This document shows, one piece after another, positions 44,701-60,273 of a stretch of 64,000 nucleotides of DNA. Each line of letters opens with the position of its first letter. Position 1 is the stretch's first letter. The translations under genes and the position numbers were made by a program. Source of the stretch: Bimastos eiseni (lineage: Eukaryota > Annelida > Clitellata > Crassiclitellata > Lumbricidae); contig OY365817.1 of NCBI GenBank assembly GCA_959347315.1, positions 2,700,295-2,764,294 on the forward strand, read 5' to 3'. The notes under the pieces are model-generated. The model had not been told where the DNA came from. It searched no databases and was given only the letters and a program-made list of their open reading frames with translations.

Positions 44701-47197
44701 GACAGACACAAGGTAAAGCTAAACACTAAAATTTGTGTTTTGCAATGTTGCACTTAGACATCTTAAAATCGTTTCCTTCCTATGCAATAACACCAGCTAC
44801 TTTCGTTCAATTTTCAGCCATTAATTGCAAAAACAAGAGACTTGGTAAACTTGAAATTAACGACCTGGTCAGACAAAAGGCGTAACTAAACACTGAAATT
44901 AGCTTCGAAAACTGCTGTTCTGCCTCCAACAGCTAGCTGTTCAGTCTATAATAACAGCTGTCTCCATTAGCTGTTCTGCCTGTCTATAACCGTTGTTCTG
45001 TGAATAACATGTTCAGCCTCTAACAGTTGTTCTGCCTATAAAGAGTCTTTTGCAACCGGACGTCCAAAAACCAAAAGCTTGTTCACGAAGAACAGTTCTA
45101 GCCTCAACAATTTCACTGATCATTATTAAAACTAGAATTGTTCTTGGTGAACACGGTTTTCGGCTTCTATACCTAGCAAGATTTTGGAGTTCTGCCCGCG
45201 TGCATCTGTTCATTCTCTCCAATGACTTGAATTAATCCAATTCGATCAGCCATTACTGACGGTAGCATCATCAATAGCCTAAGTTTCATGCCCACGGTAT
45301 CATGTGATCGCGAGATCTGCTGGTTGATAATTACCGACACGTTATTTTTGTATCACGTCATATGCAAATCTGTTGGCAATTAGCGGAGTACGTCCGCAAA
45401 GCCGCGTAATACATGGAACAAGTCAAGCTTGGCATTTTCAGAAGCAAACGGACTGGCCTTAAAGCTAATCACTGTCACTCACTGATCACAGTGGGCTTAT
45501 TTGCTCGAAGTTGGCCTATACATACATCCAGAGGGGGCGATCCAGGGAGTCGAGGGGGACAAGTGCCCCACCTTTTACAGAGAGGGGCCAATTTATACTG
45601 TGCCACCCCACATTTCCTACCCCTCTCATTGGGTGTCCCCCCTCCTGTCAAGTGAGATCGCCGCCTCTGTTTAAAAAAAGTTCTACTTCAACTATTGCTA
45701 TCAATTTGGCAATCCACCACTGATCGCACTCTGGTAGTGCCAGTCCCAAACCTGGATGTAAAGGATGAGGACGACGCTGATGATCTTTGTTAAACTTAAA
45801 CTACAACGGTCTACTTGCATACAGCCAATACAAGTAAACATTATTCACACAGTGTGATATCGGACACAGTGCAGTTGACATAGTCTGCGGAGTGGTGTAA
45901 TTTCCTTAGATATGGCTCAAGCAATCAATCTGCTTATTGGACGTATTTGGACCCAAATGTTGTCTAATGTAATCGGATATTTATATAGCGCCCTTAAAGA
46001 TGTCAACTCAGAGGCGTGCTCTGATCTGGCTAAATGATCATGATTAACAAAAGTTCAATTATATAGCTAGTTAGTTAAATTTTATAACATTACTCACAAA
46101 AAATAACTTCAGTGTCGAGCAATTGAAACTATAATTTCATTTCATTTGGATACAAAAGGACCATAGACTGGAAAACAGATTACTGCTCCGCAGATATGTA
46201 TCAGAGATACTGTATGACGTAGCAGAATTTCATTTCATTTTCTTTAACCATTAGGGTTTTTCTCTGTCTTATTTACAGTGTTTACAAAGCACTAAAGCTA
46301 TTTCATAACATTAACGTCAAACTATCTATGTCATATTTACAAGCAACAAATTCAAGTAAACTCAAGTGTTCTTTCTTTACATGATTTCATTCTATTACCT
46401 TACATTGATCTTACCTATTCAAGTACCGTCTGAGAAAGGAAGTGCATTGACATTCCTGGGTATTTTCATTAGTATAATTATTATTATAATCATTAGCATT
46501 ATTAATTGAATCTGATTATCTGACTTATTAAAGAAGCATTATGTTAATGCACGAGGCATTGAATCAATGGTCACGCTAAGTGACATTGGTGTCAAAATCG
46601 TAATCATCTGAAGAGCCCTGGTCGACATCCGATATGACATCATGAGGACCAGAAGGCCATCGAGTGGGTAAACAATGCAAACATGAGCAAAGTTCTATAT
46701 TTAGACCTGAATGAGATAAGGGACCTGAATGTTAATACAAAACCATCAACAGAACTCTACATGTATGTTGATCCAGAGATTTCTTAAACTACGGCTCAAT
46801 TTTTGAAAAATCAGAAGTCTATCATGGAATATGGTAGCCAATTGTAGGACCTGTCAATCAATTATGGAACCTGGCATCCAATTGAGAGACATGGTGATCA
46901 ATTTTGGGACATGGTAATCAATCATGGTAGATTGTAGTCAATAGTCAGCCATGGTTTCTGAAATGTTAGAAAACCACTAACATAAAGAGCATAGAGGGTT
47001 CTAGCTCTGTCCCTGTTTAGGGATGATTAGAAAGTCCTTTCGACATCTGCTCAACATCATCTAAAACTTTAGATATTGCAGTTCAATATATGCAGAACAA
47101 TAACAACAACAAACTTTTAGTCCATTTACCGAATCAGAAGCTTGAAGAAGCAGCTGAACTTTGCGGTTGCAACTTTGGCAGAGTACGACACCGTCAT
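29270..47197 (-). CDS. Bestrophin chloride channel, complete 12-exon gene
   Basis: Exons in order: 47130-47197, 39458-39568, 38376-38677, 36584-36738, 35723-35800, 34882-35019, 33504-33584, 32928-33079, 31658-32116, 31093-31226, 30518-30564, 29270-29722; 2178 nt, 725 aa. All junctions are GT-AG and every phase is consistent. Bestrophins are pentameric calcium-activated anion channels. Seen here: N-terminal [18 protein letters not shown]; the pore-neck block IPVAFVLGF, with I76, F80 and F84 at the numbering used for human BEST1; [12 protein letters not shown]; and the acidic calcium clasp [10 protein letters not shown] (residues 291-300), about five residues earlier than in BEST1 because the preceding extracellular loop is shorter. 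The C-terminal 360 residues are Ser-rich, poorly conserved and carry PRDIV-type repeats. Orthology to a particular vertebrate bestrophin is not assigned. Confidence 0.95.
29815..30060. repeat. tRNA-like SINE copy in bestrophin intron 11
   Basis: Shares the 'agacaagttattacaggagt' core and the 'tggcagccatgcaag' word with copies at 17455, 24705 and 61580. Confidence 0.6.
30205..30490. repeat. Second SINE-like repeat
   Basis: The left part, gggttaacacactggactgc...gagaggttggggcgaa, resembles tRNA A and B boxes. The right part (cctcatatgctgaggct...gctaacacttcata) recurs at 63195-63245 in the same orientation. Confidence 0.5.
30518..30564 (-). CDS. Bestrophin exon 11 (micro-exon)
   Basis: 47 nt encoding [16 protein letters not shown], phase 1 to 0, acceptor catttcag and donor CAC|GTAAGT. 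Supported by phase with both neighbours. Confidence 0.68.
31093..31226 (-). CDS. Bestrophin exon 10
   Basis: Basic segment [20 protein letters not shown] followed by [16 protein letters not shown]. Acceptor ttttgttgcag is strong; donor CTAG|GTATGC. Assigned by open frame, phase and position; this tail is not conserved enough for family matching. Confidence 0.75.
31658..32116 (-). CDS. Bestrophin exon 9 (Ser-rich tail with PRDIV repeats)
   Basis: 459 nt of poorly conserved cytosolic tail. Starts [20 protein letters not shown] and contains repeated [26 protein letters not shown] units. The donor AAG|GTCAAT is preferred because it restores phase with the strong acceptor of exon 10. Confidence 0.8.
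32400..32810. repeat. Repeat with two related 'gcataa' modules in bestrophin intron 8
   Basis: Modules ending in tcgcataaaccatgggtcc (about 32560) and tcgcataaaaccacggggca (about 32780) share a tgtgaaaa/tttacgaatt context. Probably one dispersed element inserted twice or nested. No coding content. Confidence 0.4.
32928..33079 (-). CDS. Bestrophin exon 8
   Basis: [10 protein letters not shown], then [20 protein letters not shown]. The donor CTCAA|GTTGGT is chosen over a GTTCCA 5 nt on, because phase 2 joins exon 9 to give the family-like LN-IPP. Confidence 0.88.
33504..33584 (-). CDS. Bestrophin exon 7 (calcium clasp)
   Basis: 27 codons: [16 protein letters not shown], then [11 protein letters not shown]. 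The acidic run is the calcium-binding clasp of the family. Phase 0 to 0. Confidence 0.96.
33652..33830. repeat. (TA)n/(TATG)n microsatellite
   Basis: About 180 bp of TA with interspersed TG, generating spurious YI-rich frames on both strands. Within bestrophin intron 6. Confidence 0.93.
34610..34890. repeat. 34-bp minisatellite, 8 units, carrying the exon 6 splice donor
   Basis: Units are locked at exactly 34 bp (gatgccc words at 34632, 34666, 34700, 34734, 34768, 34802, 34836, 34870). In gene orientation each unit contains AAG|GTAAAGGGCATC or AAG|GTGAAGGGCATC, the same words as the authentic exon 6 donor in the last unit. So seven decoy donors lie inside intron 6. Confidence 0.93.
34882..35019 (-). 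CDS. Bestrophin exon 6 (membrane helices 3-4)
   Basis: 46 codons: [20 protein letters not shown], a short loop, then [17 protein letters not shown]. Donor AAG|GTAAAGGGC lies in the first unit of a 34-bp tandem repeat. Confidence 0.95.
35385..35640 (+). mobile_element. LINE 3' coding-end fragment
   Basis: Same family as 4505-4990 in the other orientation: the [20 protein letters not shown] reading matches the minus strand there. Ends in an AT-rich tail with acgatacgatac. It lies in bestrophin intron 5. Confidence 0.5.
35723..35800 (-). CDS. Bestrophin exon 5 ([12 protein letters not shown])
   Basis: 26 codons, phase 0 to 0, acceptor tctgtttag and donor [21 protein letters not shown] is the family signature before the third membrane helix. 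Confidence 0.95.
35995..36145. repeat. 25-bp tandem repeat, about 5 copies
   Basis: Unit ataatatgatacgattgtat plus ttaaa, nearly perfect, in bestrophin intron 4. Confidence 0.9.
36584..36738 (-). CDS. Bestrophin exon 4
   Basis: [20 protein letters not shown], then [10 protein letters not shown] and [18 protein letters not shown]. Cytosolic helical part between membrane helices. Acceptor atgttttag, donor GAC|GTACGC. Confidence 0.94.
37085..37990 (+). mobile_element. RTE-type LINE reverse-transcriptase fragment
   Basis: An open frame of 263 codons (37109-37900) with [20 protein letters not shown], then [16 protein letters not shown] (catalytic ADD), [12 protein letters not shown] and [16 protein letters not shown], typical of the RTE/BovB-like clade. 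It is on the opposite strand to the host gene, inside bestrophin intron 3. The 5' half (endonuclease and the first RT motifs) is missing. Its long open frame suggests a young insertion. Confidence 0.9.
38376..38677 (-). CDS. Bestrophin exon 3 (pore neck)
   Basis: 302 nt. Encodes [42 protein letters not shown] and [13 protein letters not shown]. Contains the conserved I/F/F neck residues and the second membrane helix. Donor GCCG|GTTAGT. Confidence 0.95.
39458..39568 (-). CDS. Bestrophin exon 2 (RWRGSIYK, first membrane helix)
   Basis: [20 protein letters not shown] and the rest of transmembrane helix 1. Acceptor cttttgtag, donor AAAGA|GTAAGG, phase 2 to 2. Confidence 0.93.
40760..41675 (+). 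repeat. AT-rich interspersed repeat, copy 1
   Basis: Shares with 43790-44545 the words 'ggaactaaatatggtta', 'gaaccgatatggtcaaaaaa' (followed by gagcc) and a 3' end cagtctgtgttgctataaga...gttaaac. A TA-rich tail follows. Possibly the 3' part of a LINE, but no RT is left. Confidence 0.65.
42343..42826. mobile_element. MITE-like element with ~24-bp terminal inverted repeats
   Basis: The left end ggccgttcacgtattacgta and the right end (reverse complement ggcccatccatatattacgt) are inverted copies. The interior has no coding sequence and a homologous copy fills 63640-64000. Superfamily not assigned; a target-site duplication could not be fixed. Confidence 0.7.
43207..43691. mobile_element. Foldback element with ~100-bp inverted arms
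   Basis: The left arm (43207-43308, cctagacaaactggcttcag ... atggcaattactcagcc) is the inverse of the right arm (43518-43691, ggctgagtaatggcaaattc ... ttttgtctagg). The arms diverge moderately. Non-coding. Confidence 0.75.
43790..44545 (+). repeat. AT-rich interspersed repeat, copy 2
   Basis: Homologue of 40760-41675 in the same orientation, 3 kb away. A partial inverted copy lies at 46240-46370. Ends in an (ATA)n run. Confidence 0.65.
45070..45163. repeat. Imperfect 32-bp hairpin
   Basis: Left arm 45070-45101 and right arm 45132-45163 pair at 26 of 32 positions with a 30-nt loop. The best core is tgttcac.aagaaca.ttctag. Confidence 0.65.
46835..46950. repeat. Degenerate ~22-bp tandem repeat
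   Basis: Five or six units of the type 'atcaatt.tgggacatggta' in bestrophin intron 1. Confidence 0.6.
47130..47197 (-). CDS. Bestrophin exon 1 (start codon)
   Basis: Encodes [20 protein letters not shown] plus LIR across the junction. The MTV-Y-VA start is nearly invariant in bestrophins and fixes the initiation codon. Donor ATTCG|GTAAAT, phase 2, joins exon 2 to give R-W-R-G-S. It lies 7.6 kb from exon 2. Confidence 0.9.
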
Positions 47198-50100
47198 TGG
47201 AATTGCGGTTGATTTAGAAAGAGTTCACCACAGCTGGTTATAATCTTTTACATTCTACAACAAAGGACATTCATGTGTGCATGAATGCATATATCTCTGA
47301 ATCTGTGTATGTATGTGTGTGTGTACGTGCGTGCACGTGTACGAGTGTACGTATGTAGGTCTGAATGTATGCAGCTGATTATGTATGTATGAAAGCATGT
47401 ATGTGACTGGTGATGTCAAGGGTTGCCTACTTGCTTACTCGGAGGGATGCTGTAGCCTCAAGATGGTTACTGTGTAAGGACCTTACTCGTCTTCATAGAT
47501 TGTTCTGAGATGCTTAATGAAGACATAATGCCCTAATGATAATGATAGTAATCATGTTTTAATATCAAACTGACAAAAAACTGGAGAAAGAGAAATAATA
47601 AAATAACGATAATGGAGATAACAATTAAAATGGTAATTAAAATGGTAATTAAAATGGTAATTAAAATCGGACACCTGAGGGATATATGCTAAATACTTCA
47701 GGGAAAGTAAATATTTACAATCATTACAATCATTACGACTATTACTGTAACAAGAATAATAATTATTAACAGTTGTCCTATGTTTGCTATTCAACTCATT
47801 GCACAATCGTAAACTTGTTTCTCAACCTTTGACATCACTAGTCACCCAAAAAGAAACCTAAAACAGGTGACCCCAATATTTTATCTCTGCCTCTTTGCCT
47901 TTGTAATCCCTTAAACCCCCTTCAGTCTGGTCATCAATATCTTGTATTGTTGGGAACCACAGAACTGTGTTATCCTACACACCAGATATTAAATTAAACG
48001 AAGAGTTACTTTGCTTTATAAATCAATCAATCTAAAACGTTAAACAAATTAAAACAACGCCCCTTCCAGAGTTCTAGGCCTACTCAGAAGTTTGAGGTCC
48101 CACCTCACCACCTAATTGAACTTATTATCCTGTAAACAACTTTTGTAAAAGCTCTTATAACGACGTTGTGTATAAATTGTGTCATAAATTCAATAATTTA
48201 TCAAAAATGACTAAACATACAAATAACAATATCGCATTCTTACAACTCCAAACGATCGTTAACTCAGTAAAACCTCGCATGTGAGTCTACAGTGAGAGAC
48301 GTCGAGTAATTCGATCTGATTCTAATTACTCTCTGACGCTTAATTAATCACTGACGACCTAATTAGCGCACGGACCCTGTCCGACCCATGGTTGTATTTA
48401 TATATTATATTTAGGGGGCTTACGGAATCAACTCCCGAAATAAATGCATTACTGCTATTAAAACCTAAAAATGTAGGAACAGAACATGCATACATAATAC
48501 ATACGACAAAGTTAAATAGTTAACCTCCGAAAACTAAACCCGCGAATTATTTCTCTGGCAACGTACCTAGAAAGTAAGATTTAAATGTTATGCATCCAGT
48601 CAGATCGGCGCCCAGGGAAACCCTAAACGCACGACACCACTCGAAAGTTCCTCCAAAAAATAGCAACAAATCTGTACAAATTTCTGATAATGTTCGTATT
48701 AACTTACATCTGGCGCATTCTAGGCCTACGACGAGTTTCGAGAATGCATGAAACCCCGAACGCAAAGGGGTTTGGTACACTAACCTGCCACGGGTCACAT
48801 GTGTCTGTCCGACCTCTGATCATCGAGTCACTTGAATGACGCACATGGAGGTTTAAGGAGGGTCACCCCGAAGAATTTACACGTGAATCGGAGAGCGTGC
48901 TAATGCGATAACGGCCTGCAGGTCGTTACGAGGCGACGGCTAGGCCCTATCTCATGTTCAACAGAAGGGGACAGAAGGAGGAGGAGGCAAGAGGAGACAG
49001 ACAGAGACAGAGATACTGAGGCGGACGTTGGTGTGTGCAGAGGCGGATATCAACAAATGCAATGCATCTAGTGCGATTGACAATACGTGTCTGTCTATCT
49101 ACCTGCATGTCTGTGCATGTACGTCTTTATCTGCCTACTATGTGACGACTGTTTAAAACAACCAGAGATACAGACACAGACAGACGGCTAAGGGGGGCTG
49201 GCACATGCAGTCTGTCCTATGGTAGCTAGCTTTCCGACAAAGCCCTGTTACGCGCTAATTAGAACTTTGGCGCCACGCACCCGGATCAGAACTTATAATT
49301 AGAGTTCCATTTTAATTGCATACACACCTGAGATGTTGTTTGGACTTTAGTCAGTTGTTCACGGTCCAACTACTTCGTTAAACCCATTCCTTTTCCATCC
49401 CACTCTTCAGTCATCCACTGAAATTTGTAGGCCTAAAGCATGTGCGCCGCCTCTTTGGAACAAACGCCCACGAATATTAAGACAGGTAGAAAAAATGCAA
49501 TCCTGCGAATTGATGAAAACCTCACCTTTCGCTATCTCCCCACAGGTCCTTCATTCAAAACTTAAAACACTGATCCGTGATTCCGCCGTCCGACTCTTTG
49601 GATCTTGACATTCTTCTATCGATTTGCATTGATTAAGCGCCTGTGTTTGAGCTGATTCTCAAGACTTGCTTTTGTCGGCACTATAGAAGTTTCGAGTTAA
49701 GGTGGATGGCAACGGTTTTGACAGCCTTAAGATGCTTGGTAAACAATAGTATTCGCAATAGAACGAGTGTCAATTCATAATTACGTCAGCCGCTGCCTCC
49801 ATTTCGGTGGCTTTAATCGGTTCTATGCCAGCAATAAACAATAATGTCAATAATTATTTGCAAACATGCACCGTAAAATAATAATTATTATGCTTACTAT
49901 GATTGTTATTGCAGCACGGCAAAACGAGTGGGCCCATGCTCGAGTAATTATTAGGCCCACTAAATGCCGACTAATAGACAGTTAATTACCTACACTTTGA
50001 AAGTCATTAGATTTTTTTATGGAGGCACTCGTTTTGCTCAGTCCAAAAACAAACATCCGGTCTGGTGGGTTTCTCGAATTTAAAAAAAATAAGAAATTGC

Positions 50101-51084
50101 CTTGTTATATGGTGAATGTGTATCAGAACTTCCCTGAGAAAACTATGTTCCTCTTGTTTATAGGGGGGAAAGCACACCCACCACAGCCACTCCCGTTACC
50201 CATGCTAGCTAGGCCTAATTAAAGCTAGCAGCTACTGAAGACTGTGAAGAAAGTGAGAGACAAAATGAAAGAGATATTCCGTATACATGTATACATATCC
50301 AACAGAAGGCATTTATTACCATCTAGTAATATTACCCCAGCCATACTACCATAGAAACAGGAAGGTCAGAACAGTCAGTTATTCGTTTATTCCTCCCGCG
50401 AAAAGAACAGGCGTAGGCATACGCTAACGGCAAGCGCGTGTAGGCCTATTTAGACTTTTCCCGCCATTTTCAAGTCCAGACATGTCAATGGCCGAATTAT
50501 ATCATTTTTTGCAACAATTAAATCCAGCAATCACTCAATCATACGGTTTATTTTGTAACAAATTAAAAATCTATAATCAAGTCTACATATAATTACATCT
50601 AGGTAACAAAACGAGGCCCTAAACTTGGGATGGGTACTTTGGGTAGAGATTAAACTTTAAAGACTCCCACTTAGTCTAAGCAGATGGCACCAAAGCATGG
50701 ATATTTTTTATTCAACATAGAGCGCTTTATTTTCGAGACCTTGGGAAAATCCCCAAGACTATCGTTTTATTTAGCGGCCGCAAAGATATAAAAGGCTGAA
50801 GACCTTGAATGAAAATTGTCCACTCTCATAATTGACAATTTAAACTGTAATTGGTTAATGGGCCACTCACACTCATGTCATCTTTTTCCACTCTTTTGTT
50901 CCCCAAATGTCATCTTTCATTTTGGTCGTGTTATCTGGTATACAAACTCAAGAGTGGGTCAGATATCGGATTACCAATTAATCGCTTTAGTCTACTGTAT
51001 TTAACTCTGCGGTTGTGCGGAGAGCGCCATTTTTGTTGTCAAGTTCAGTTTCGGCGAACTTTATTCGAAACTTTGAAATAGAAA
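47198..51084. other. Spacer between divergent bestrophin and gamma-tubulin genes
   Basis: Holds the upstream regions of both genes. Features: GT-rich simple sequence (47300-47400), a 12-bp repeat aaaatggtaatt x4 (47625-47665), TAATTA clusters (48320-48365 and 49255-49300), a purine run (48965-49015) and six TAGGCCTA palindromes. No TATA box is clear before either start codon and no exon was recognised. Confidence 0.5.
48305..48370. promoter_or_regulatory. Possible homeodomain-site cluster
   Basis: TAATTA occurs at 48323, 48341 and 48360 within 45 bp. Two more occur at 49256 and 49296. TAATTA is the core of many homeodomain sites, but the sequence is AT-rich, so chance is possible. Confidence 0.25.
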
Positions 51085-57889
<6,805 letters not shown>

Positions 57890-58677
57890 TGAAGCGTTGC
57901 TCAAGGACATTGCAGAGACAACATGGTGCATCTGTTATGTTCAACTCTGTTCTCAATTCTCAACCTTCGAAAATGACCTAACGTACAACTGATGGCAATT
58001 CTGTCTATTCTGTCTGTACATTGAATTGCCTATTCTGTCTGTACATTAGCATAAATGCTTTTTTATTATTATACATACATACATATATGTGTGTGTATAT
58101 ATATATATATTTGTTGACATATATGTTCAGTATTTCAGAAGTGTACAATGCTATGTATATCTACATTTATGCACTTACACTCATATATAGATACAAACTC
58201 ACATACAGGTATCCAAATATACCTAGAGTCGAAAATGTCAAGGGCCCCACGGATTGGTCAATTGATCTCTTATGAATTCGACCACTGGCAAGTTTTCTTG
58301 TTTTAGAGCAGAAGCGTGTGTTAAGGTAAAAAAGTTTCACTTAAAACTTTCTGCCAACTTTTGTGAATTCAGTACCTTTGATTTGAAGAAGTTTTGGTAG
58401 CTTTCTAAAGACTTCTGGGTGTTGATAGTTGCTTATGAAAGTCACTGCTGCAATGATTTTTATAATAATTAATGACTCAGATTTTCACAATTGTCAAGAC
58501 TCCTTGACCTTGACTCCTATTTTCATTTCACAGAAGCTCCTTACCGATAAGATAAATCGTTTAATGCTAGAAAGCTGAAGTTCTGCAAACAAGTGTGTCA
58601 CTGGGAATGTCATGGATTTTAAATTTAACTGCAGAATGCAGTCAAATTTTAATGGGAAGATTGATAAAGTTTCAGTC

Positions 58678-58683
58678 AATAAA
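58678..58683 (+). terminator. Candidate gamma-tubulin poly(A) signal AATAAA
   Basis: First clear AATAAA on the plus strand after the stop codon, about 790 nt downstream. Another lies about 70 nt further on. Which is used cannot be told from sequence alone. Confidence 0.3.
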
Positions 58684-60005
58684 TCAGTGAAATTTCAGTC
58701 AGTTAATTAGTCAAATTTTAGTAGATCAATCAGTGAAAATTCTGTCGGTCAATAAATCAGTGAAATTTCTACTAGTAAGAATGTGAATTTTAAATAGGAA
58801 GTCAGTCAAATGACAGATCAATTCATTCATATTCTAATATGCAATCATTCAGTAAACAAATCAATTTCATTCACGCCATTGCTAATAAAATGGTGCATTT
58901 TCGCAAACAGAACCCATTAATTTTAAAACAGGCGTGCAAAATTTAGGAATTCAAAGCTGAAAAAAAGCTAATTTGCTGCAGAATAAATTAGATAAACAAT
59001 TAGTTATCATCAGTTCAATACATAATATTTACAACACAAAATATGGAAAAGGCTGTGCTAGAAATCAGCAACAGTAATTCAAAAACAGAAAGTGTGATCA
59101 AAGCAGAATGTATGTCATTTGTAAAAACCAAAGCAAATCTGGCCAACATTGCAGTGATAATCCAACTTCAAGTCTAACAATAGCAGCAGTAATAATAACA
59201 ATCATCGTAAAGCAAAATAATATGATATATAATAATGATATAGATTTAATAATAAGTATCCATATTATAATAAAGATTAATAATATTGTTATTTACAATT
59301 AAGGCCTCATGTTTAACACATTTCCCTTGCACTCTAAATGTTTACTTTTTTTAAATTCTGGGGTCACTTTTACATTGGGTAAAATAAGTTCATTATTATA
59401 CAATAATATAAAATATTAAATAATAATATAAAAAACTAAGATAATATTGTTATAATAACAATGCCTATGTTAATATAAAAGAAACATAAAAATCTATGTA
59501 CTCTGGAGTGATGTAGTAACACTGTTATAACAAACTCTGGTTATCGCACATGGAGACATCATCCGAAGTTCATTTGAGCGTTGACATTACAACTTCATTA
59601 GCGCACATCCTCATTTTAAATATAAGGCACTTCTTACTTCTTTTTAAAAATTGCTTCCAAACACCACTTGATACCAATATCTGATGTTCTAGCGGTCACC
59701 ACATTCTCTGATAATACTTTCAACAGATACAGATCCAAGACTTTATGGTCATTTTAAATAATTAGAAATAATCATAGTAAATCTAGTATCATAACAACTA
59801 ATTTCCACAGATCCAAGATACTAGCACATTTGGAAATGAATCTAGAATTAGTTAGCGGTCGTACGAACAGAGTACTACCAATAATGATGTCCAAAAGATA
59901 GGTACTTGGGCAACTTGAAATAATTTGTCAAAATAATACTATTAACAGAAGATCAATAAAGCAAAAATATTTCCAGGTTCCGTGTGACATTACTGGAGGG
60001 TTTCA

Positions 60006-60023
60006 TTTATTTACTAATTTTAT
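60006..60023 (-). terminator. Candidate DnaJ-like gene poly(A) signals
   Basis: Two AATAAA on the minus strand (TTTATT at 60006 and 60018), about 150-165 nt after the stop codon, a usual distance. Confidence 0.35.
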
Positions 60024-60170
60024 TATTTTTGCATCAACCCAAAAGAGACAGTTGTTCCCTGTTGCCCATCCCTACCCTCTTGGGCTGCACCACAGATTGA
60101 TTGCCTGTGGTGCAAGAATCGTTAGTAAGCAGTGTTAACAGTCATATGGGGTAGGGGAAGTCAGGGCAGG

Positions 60171-60273
60171 TTAGGCCTTGTCTTTGATCGCCTGTTGCTG
60201 TCCGTTGACTGTCTTTGATTTTAAGACGCCATTCTCTTCCACGGTGACGGTTGCCACCCCATTTTCCACCACC
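60171..60273 (-). CDS. DnaJ-like terminal exon
   Basis: 103 nt, acceptor cgttttag, stop TAA. VVENGVATVTVEENGVLKSK is the diagnostic part. Confidence 0.75.

Larger units (their letters stand above)
39569..47129. other. Bestrophin intron 1
   Basis: 7.6 kb with no exon recognised. It holds at least three copies of one AT-rich repeat (two whole, one partial inverted), a MITE, a foldback element, a hairpin and several short dispersed repeats. Confidence 0.6.
57890..60170. other. 3' ends of gamma-tubulin and the DnaJ-like gene, tail to tail
   Basis: Contains the gamma-tubulin 3' UTR and the DnaJ 3' UTR on the other strand. A TA/TG microsatellite lies at 58065-58130, and degenerate 'gtcaaat..cagtgaaattt' units at 58660-58800. 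No further gene was seen. Confidence 0.5.
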
